Positions 5,872 to 8,711 of a stretch of 8,711 bases of DNA are shown here, piece after piece. Both the position numbers and the translations under genes were made by a program. Each line of letters opens with the position of its first letter. Position 1 is the first letter of the stretch. The stretch is from Alphaproteobacteria bacterium. Lineage in GTDB: Bacteria > Pseudomonadota > Alphaproteobacteria > Puniceispirillales > Puniceispirillaceae. The stretch covers positions 1 to 8,711 of the forward strand of contig JAKMFG010000196.1 in NCBI GenBank assembly GCA_022425565.1. Direction: 5' to 3'. Below the pieces are notes generated by a model. It searched no databases. It was not told the DNA's origin and worked only from the letters and a program-made list of their open reading frames with translations.

Positions 5872-6219
5872 TCAGCGCAAGGCAATCGCCACCGGCTGGC
5901 CGTGCGGTGTCGTCAGATAGGCGTCGGTCCAGGCCTGCTTCACCTGCTCGATATCCGCCGCATCGGCAACACCGCCGGTGGCCAGCATCTCCTGCAGCGC
6001 CGCCAGCCAGGCACGGTAATAATCATCGCTTCCGTCAAGGCATCCCGCATGCGCGTCGCCGGCAAGCGCGCGGCCAAGCGCATCGGCCCAGTCAGGCCAG
6101 GTGAACAGCCCGTGATCATGAAGATGGACAGTGATGGCAAAGGCGGCGGCGTGCCATGGCTCGTCGAACGGGCGGACAGGTACCGGCCTGTCGGCTTGTG
6201 CGCCGGTGATACCCGTCAT
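5872..6219 (-). CDS. Nitrile hydratase accessory (activator) protein, P14K type
   Basis: Predicted maturation factor of 115 aa that helps cobalt insertion into, or subunit exchange of, the alpha subunit of Co-type nitrile hydratase. Family-typical segments are FDEPWHAAAFAITV (18-31), GLFTWPDWADALG (37-49), DDYYRAWLAALQEML (65-79) and TPHGQPV (104-110). The protein visibly resembles the N-terminal half of the beta subunit next to it (FDEPWHA versus STDWHA; YYRAWLAAL versus YYEKWIAGL), in line with the known relationship of these activators to beta. Only one cysteine (C60) is present, so there is no CXCC-type metal motif as reported for some activators. The ATG at 6219 is chosen because it forms an ATGA overlap with the beta stop, like the alpha/beta junction, and has GGTG about 7 nt upstream; an in-frame ATG at 6243 lacks a ribosome-binding site. 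Last gene of the operon. Confidence 0.9.
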   Translation of the reverse strand: MTGITGAQADRPVPVRPFDEPWHAAAFAITVHLHDHGLFTWPDWADALGRALAGDAHAGCLDGSDDYYRAWLAALQEMLATGGVADAADIEQVKQAWTDAYLTTPHGQPVAIALR

Positions 6220-6899
6220 GCCGGCACCAGATAGCTTTCCCATAAATCAAGCCGCATCTCGTCATCCGGCGATTCCGCATGCTGCCACAGCTCGCTTGCC
6301 ACAAAGGCCACGGTGTAGAGATGCTGCGGGGCCTCGCCATGGAAATGCGCGTTGCTGTCGGGAAAGACATGCGCCCCGTGATGCAGCACGACAGTGCCGG
6401 TGCGCCCGGCCACATAGGCGGGAAGGCGGGTATGGCCGCCATCCACAGTCTCGTTCCCGGCAATAGGCCGCACCCGCACCTGCGCCCCGATGGCAAATGA
6501 AGGTGCCGCATCGCTGGCGCGCGCCGAGGGCCCGCCGCTCTTCATCACCGGCACCACCCGTTCGCCAGCAAGGCAGCGCGCCGTCAATTCATCCGGCGCA
6601 CCGGCAAGGCTGCGTCCGGCGGTGATTTCCTCAGCGCTGGCGATGCCGTGCTCGACAAGCATCTTGGCAAGGCCGGCGATCCATTTCTCGTAATAGCTAT
6701 AGTGCGCATAATCCGCAGGTGGCAGCCGTTCGCGGCCATGGCGGGAGGCATCTATGTTCCATTTGCCGAGTGCGCCTGCCGCCACCGTCAGGGCCAGCGC
6801 GCGGGCATGCCAGTCAGTTGAGAAGACCTTGCTTTCATCCGCCTCGCGCGGCACCGGCCCGTCGCCGAACCGCCCGCCCATATCGTGGATGCGGGTCAT
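6216..6899 (-). CDS. nthB: Nitrile hydratase beta subunit
   Basis: Beta subunit of nitrile hydratase, which converts nitriles to amides in the cytoplasm as an alpha-beta heterodimer (often paired into a tetramer). The 227-aa protein starts with the family signature [12 protein letters not shown] (5-16). Residues 52-60 (SRHGRERLP) carry the conserved arginines near the active site (R53 corresponds to the claw-contacting Arg of other beta subunits), followed by the conserved [13 protein letters not shown] (61-73). The C-terminal SH3-like domain begins near 135 ([10 protein letters not shown]) and includes [11 protein letters not shown] (155-165), whose R158 is the second claw-contacting arginine, and ends in LWESYLVPA. 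Length is typical. Translation appears coupled: its ATG overlaps the alpha stop (ATGA at 6896-6899), and its own stop overlaps the activator start in the same way. Confidence 0.95.
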   Translation of the reverse strand: MTRIHDMGGRFGDGPVPREADESKVFSTDWHARALALTVAAGALGKWNIDASRHGRERLPPADYAHYSYYEKWIAGLAKMLVEHGIASAEEITAGRSLAGAPDELTARCLAGERVVPVMKSGGPSARASDAAPSFAIGAQVRVRPIAGNETVDGGHTRLPAYVAGRTGTVVLHHGAHVFPDSNAHFHGEAPQHLYTVAFVASELWQHAESPDDEMRLDLWESYLVPA

Positions 6900-7522
6900 G
6901 TCGCTGCACCGGCGGCAGCCGGCAATCCGGTGCCGATCATGGAATCACGTGTGACTATTCCGGCAAGTGTCGCCTCGTCCATGCCGCCGCTTCCCTCCGG
7001 TCGCATGGGCAACACCAGATAGCGGATTTCCGCTGTTGAATCCCAGACCCTAACCTTTGTTCCCTCGCCAAGCGTGACACCGAATTCGGCAAGCACGGCG
7101 CGTGGCTCGCGAACGGCGCGGGCGCGGTATGAATCGGATTTGTACCATCCCGGCGGAATGCCGAGCAGCGGCCACGGATAGCAGCTGCACAGCGTGCAGA
7201 CGACCAGATTGTGAGTCTCCGGCGTGTTCTCGACAACGACCACATGCTCGCCCTGCCGGCCGCCATGGCCAAGAGCGCTGATCGCCTGATCGGCATCGGC
7301 CAGAAGCGCGGCGCGGAACGCATCATCGGTCCAGGCCTTGGCCACGATGCCGGCACCAATCTGCGGGCCGATCTCGTGCGAATAGAGATCGATGATGGCA
7401 TCCAGCGCCGCCGGATCGACAAGTCCTTTTTCGGTCAGGATCGTCTCCAGCGCCTTGACCCGCAGGGCGGGTTCGGAGGGCAGCAGGCTGTGCGGATTGT
7501 CGTCGTGATGATCATGTGGCAT
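6896..7522 (-). CDS. nthA: Nitrile hydratase alpha subunit, cobalt type
   Basis: Catalytic metal-binding subunit of nitrile hydratase (208 aa). The claw-setting motif [14 protein letters not shown] (108-121) supplies the ligands C109, C112, S113 and C114; two of these cysteines are oxidised in known enzymes. Thr110 and the Tyr after the last Cys are the Co-type signature (Fe-type enzymes have VCSLCSCT). Downstream, [26 protein letters not shown] (written here by its ends, 123-148) is strongly conserved in the family. The N-terminus is His-rich (H3, H5, H6, H11), as in several Co-type alpha subunits, and might bind metal loosely. First gene of an alpha-beta-activator operon; the promoter should lie within the 152-bp gap before the divergent flavin oxidoreductase gene. 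No cobalt transporter gene is visible in the window. Confidence 0.96.
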   Translation of the reverse strand: MPHDHHDDNPHSLLPSEPALRVKALETILTEKGLVDPAALDAIIDLYSHEIGPQIGAGIVAKAWTDDAFRAALLADADQAISALGHGGRQGEHVVVVENTPETHNLVVCTLCSCYPWPLLGIPPGWYKSDSYRARAVREPRAVLAEFGVTLGEGTKVRVWDSTAEIRYLVLPMRPEGSGGMDEATLAGIVTRDSMIGTGLPAAAGAAT

Positions 7523-7674
7523 GGCGGTATCTTGAACCGCATTTCCAGATCATGTCCAGAGCGCTGTGCTCGGCCGGCCCGGTGGTCGATTGCCGCTTGT
7601 CAAATGGCCGTTGCCTTTGCGTGCGCGGCGGCCAAGACTGTGGGCACAAGGTTTGTTGCAGAGGAAACACCGCC
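7523..7674. promoter_or_regulatory. Divergent promoter region between nthA and the nitronate monooxygenase-like gene
   Basis: This 152-bp gap must hold promoters for both directions. On the minus strand a perfect TTGACA (7598-7603) lies about 75 bp before nthA, but I see no good -10 hexamer 16-18 bp after it. On the plus strand GAGGAA (7661-7666) is a clear ribosome-binding site 8 nt before the ATG of the flavin oxidoreductase gene. No strong palindrome was found. Confidence 0.45.
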
Positions 7675-8711
7675 ATGCCGCTTCCCCCGTCCTTTGAAGG
7701 CAGGCTCAGGCTTCCCGTGATTGCCGCGCCGATGTTCCTTGCCTCGGGGCCGGAGATGGTGCTGGCCTGTTGTCGTGCCGGCATCGTTGGCAGCTTTCCG
7801 GCAAAGAACCAGCGTACCCGCGAGGGGCTTGATGAATGGCTGACCGTCATTAGCGAGGGCCTTGCCGCCATCGAGGCCGAGACCGGCCGGCCGGCGCCGC
7901 CCTTTGGCGTCAATCTGATCGTGCATCGCAGCAACGATGTTCTTCGTGAAGAGCTGGAGGTGATCACCCGCCACCGGGTCCCGCTTGTTATTACCTCGCT
8001 TGGTGCTGTTCCGGAGCTGGTCGGCGCGGTGCATGATTATGGCGGTCTGGTATTTCACGATGTGATCAATCTGCGTCACGCCGCCAAGGCCATCGAGGCC
8101 GGGGTGGACGGGCTGATCGCGGTGGCGGCCGGTGCCGGCGGCCATACCGGCAAGGCCAGTCCCTTTGCGCTGGTCAACGAGATCCGCGAGGTCTTCGACG
8201 GTGCGCTGATGCTGTCCGGGGCAATGTCGACAGGCGGCGATGTCGCCGCTGCCCAGGTGATGGGGGCCGATCTTGCCTATCTCGGCACACGGTTCATCGG
8301 CACCGCCGAATGCCGCTCGCCGGAAGACTACAAGACGATGATCCTCGACAGCCGGGTAAAGGACATTGTCGAGACCGACCGTGTGTCGGGCGTCAATGCC
8401 AATTTCCTTGCCGCGAGCCTGACCGAGGCCGGGATCACCCCGGACGAAGGCGCAGCGCCGCCTGCCGAGATCAACCGTGAACTGTCCGAGGCGCTGACCG
8501 CGTCGACCAACGAGCGCACGGCATGGCGTGACATCTGGTCGGCGGGCCATGGTGTCGGCAGCATCACCGACATCCCGCATATCGCCGATCTGGTCGACAG
8601 GCTGGAGGTGGAGTATCACGCGGCGCTGACAGCGCAGCAGGACCGGGTGAGTGCGCTTGTTCCATCCCCGGAAACAGCAGGACCGGCGACAGGACTGGCC
8701 ACAGGACCGGC
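7675..8711 (+). CDS. Nitronate monooxygenase / NAD(P)H-dependent flavin oxidoreductase (2-nitropropane dioxygenase-like), C-terminus cut by window edge
   Basis: FMN-dependent TIM-barrel enzyme family; characterised members oxidise alkyl nitronates to carbonyl compounds and nitrite, or act as NAD(P)H:quinone oxidoreductases. The frame is open from the ATG at 7675 to the window edge (345 complete codons). Family features are PVIAAPMFLASGPEMVLACC (14-33), GIVGSFPA (36-43), the FMN/active-site loop AAGAGGHTGK (151-160, H157), the phosphate-binding SGAMSTGGDV (181-190), and MGADLAYLGTRFIGTAE (196-212). The catalytic fold appears to end near residue 322; the remaining visible residues form an Ala/Gly/Pro/Thr-rich tail coded by 12-bp repeats and may run on beyond the window. 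The ribosome-binding site GAGGAA supports this start. The gene is divergent from the nitrile hydratase operon. True nitronate activity cannot be separated from quinone reductase activity by reading alone. Confidence 0.9.
   Translation, partial: MPLPPSFEGRLRLPVIAAPMFLASGPEMVLACCRAGIVGSFPAKNQRTREGLDEWLTVISEGLAAIEAETGRPAPPFGVNLIVHRSNDVLREELEVITRHRVPLVITSLGAVPELVGAVHDYGGLVFHDVINLRHAAKAIEAGVDGLIAVAAGAGGHTGKASPFALVNEIREVFDGALMLSGAMSTGGDVAAAQVMGADLAYLGTRFIGTAECRSPEDYKTMILDSRVKDIVETDRVSGVNANFLAASLTEAGITPDEGAAPPAEINRELSEALTASTNERTAWRDIWSAGHGVGSITDIPHIADLVDRLEVEYHAALTAQQDRVSALVPSPETAGPATGLATGP
8677..8711 (+). repeat. In-frame 12-bp tandem repeat in the flavin oxidoreductase tail
   Basis: Nearly three units follow one another: GCAGGACCGGCG (8677), ACAGGACTGGCC (8689) and ACAGGACCGGC (8701, cut by the edge). 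Twelve bases equal four codons, so the frame is kept, giving AGPA-TGLA-TGP(A). The array may continue past the window. Confidence 0.7.

Noticed and set aside
5854..5873. Hairpin GACAG/CTGTC spanning both convergent stop codons of the crotonase and nitrile hydratase activator genes
   Set aside because: The stem has only 5 bp, the loop is 10 nt and there is no T-run; it could be chance in this GC-rich sequence.
7600..8619. Long open frame of 339 codons on the minus strand
   Set aside because: It lies opposite the flavin oxidoreductase gene, which has clear family motifs and a ribosome-binding site. The minus-strand translation is rich in His, Gly and Arg, shows no family resemblance, and is a high-GC antisense shadow.

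Overview
The window is GC-rich, densely packed bacterial DNA. Its gene types (a DinB with an N-terminal zinc-finger-like segment, a DUF849/BKACE enzyme, a cobalt-type nitrile hydratase, an ECHDC3-like crotonase) suggest an alphaproteobacterium, possibly a marine or Rhodospirillales-like lineage. This placement is inference from gene content. Nine protein genes can be read; two run off the ends (dinB at the left, a nitronate monooxygenase-like gene at the right). I see no rRNA, tRNA, CRISPR array, transposase, phage gene or integration site.

Left part (1-1752, minus strand): a beta-keto-acid cleavage enzyme gene (BKACE/DUF849) is followed after 24 bp by dinB (DNA polymerase IV), in an operon-like arrangement.

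Phosphate part (about 1753-4963): a 323-bp divergent intergenic region carries four PhoB-type half-sites at exact 11-bp intervals just upstream of a Pit-family inorganic phosphate transporter. A NUDIX hydrolase gene lies convergently and overlaps the 3' end of the Pit gene by 62 bp. Divergent from the NUDIX gene is a stand-alone phoU, preceded by three tandem copies of a 16-bp element. No pst genes are visible in the window. The three genes look like a Pi-uptake and Pi-signalling neighbourhood under Pho control.

Right part (5032-8711): an ECHDC3-like enoyl-CoA hydratase/isomerase-family gene lacks both classical catalytic glutamates. It ends 9 bp from the convergent end of a complete nitrile hydratase operon (alpha, beta, P14K-like activator, each junction an ATGA overlap). 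The alpha subunit has the Co-type claw motif CTLCSC. Divergent from the operon is an NAD(P)H-dependent flavin oxidoreductase / nitronate monooxygenase-like gene whose visible C-terminal tail is built on an in-frame 12-bp repeat. Nitrile hydratase and this enzyme may both act on organic nitrogen compounds, but a shared pathway is inference.

I see no clear evidence of a wholly new system. The best leads are the 16-bp tandem element before phoU, the double Pho box, and the crotonase without its catalytic glutamates.
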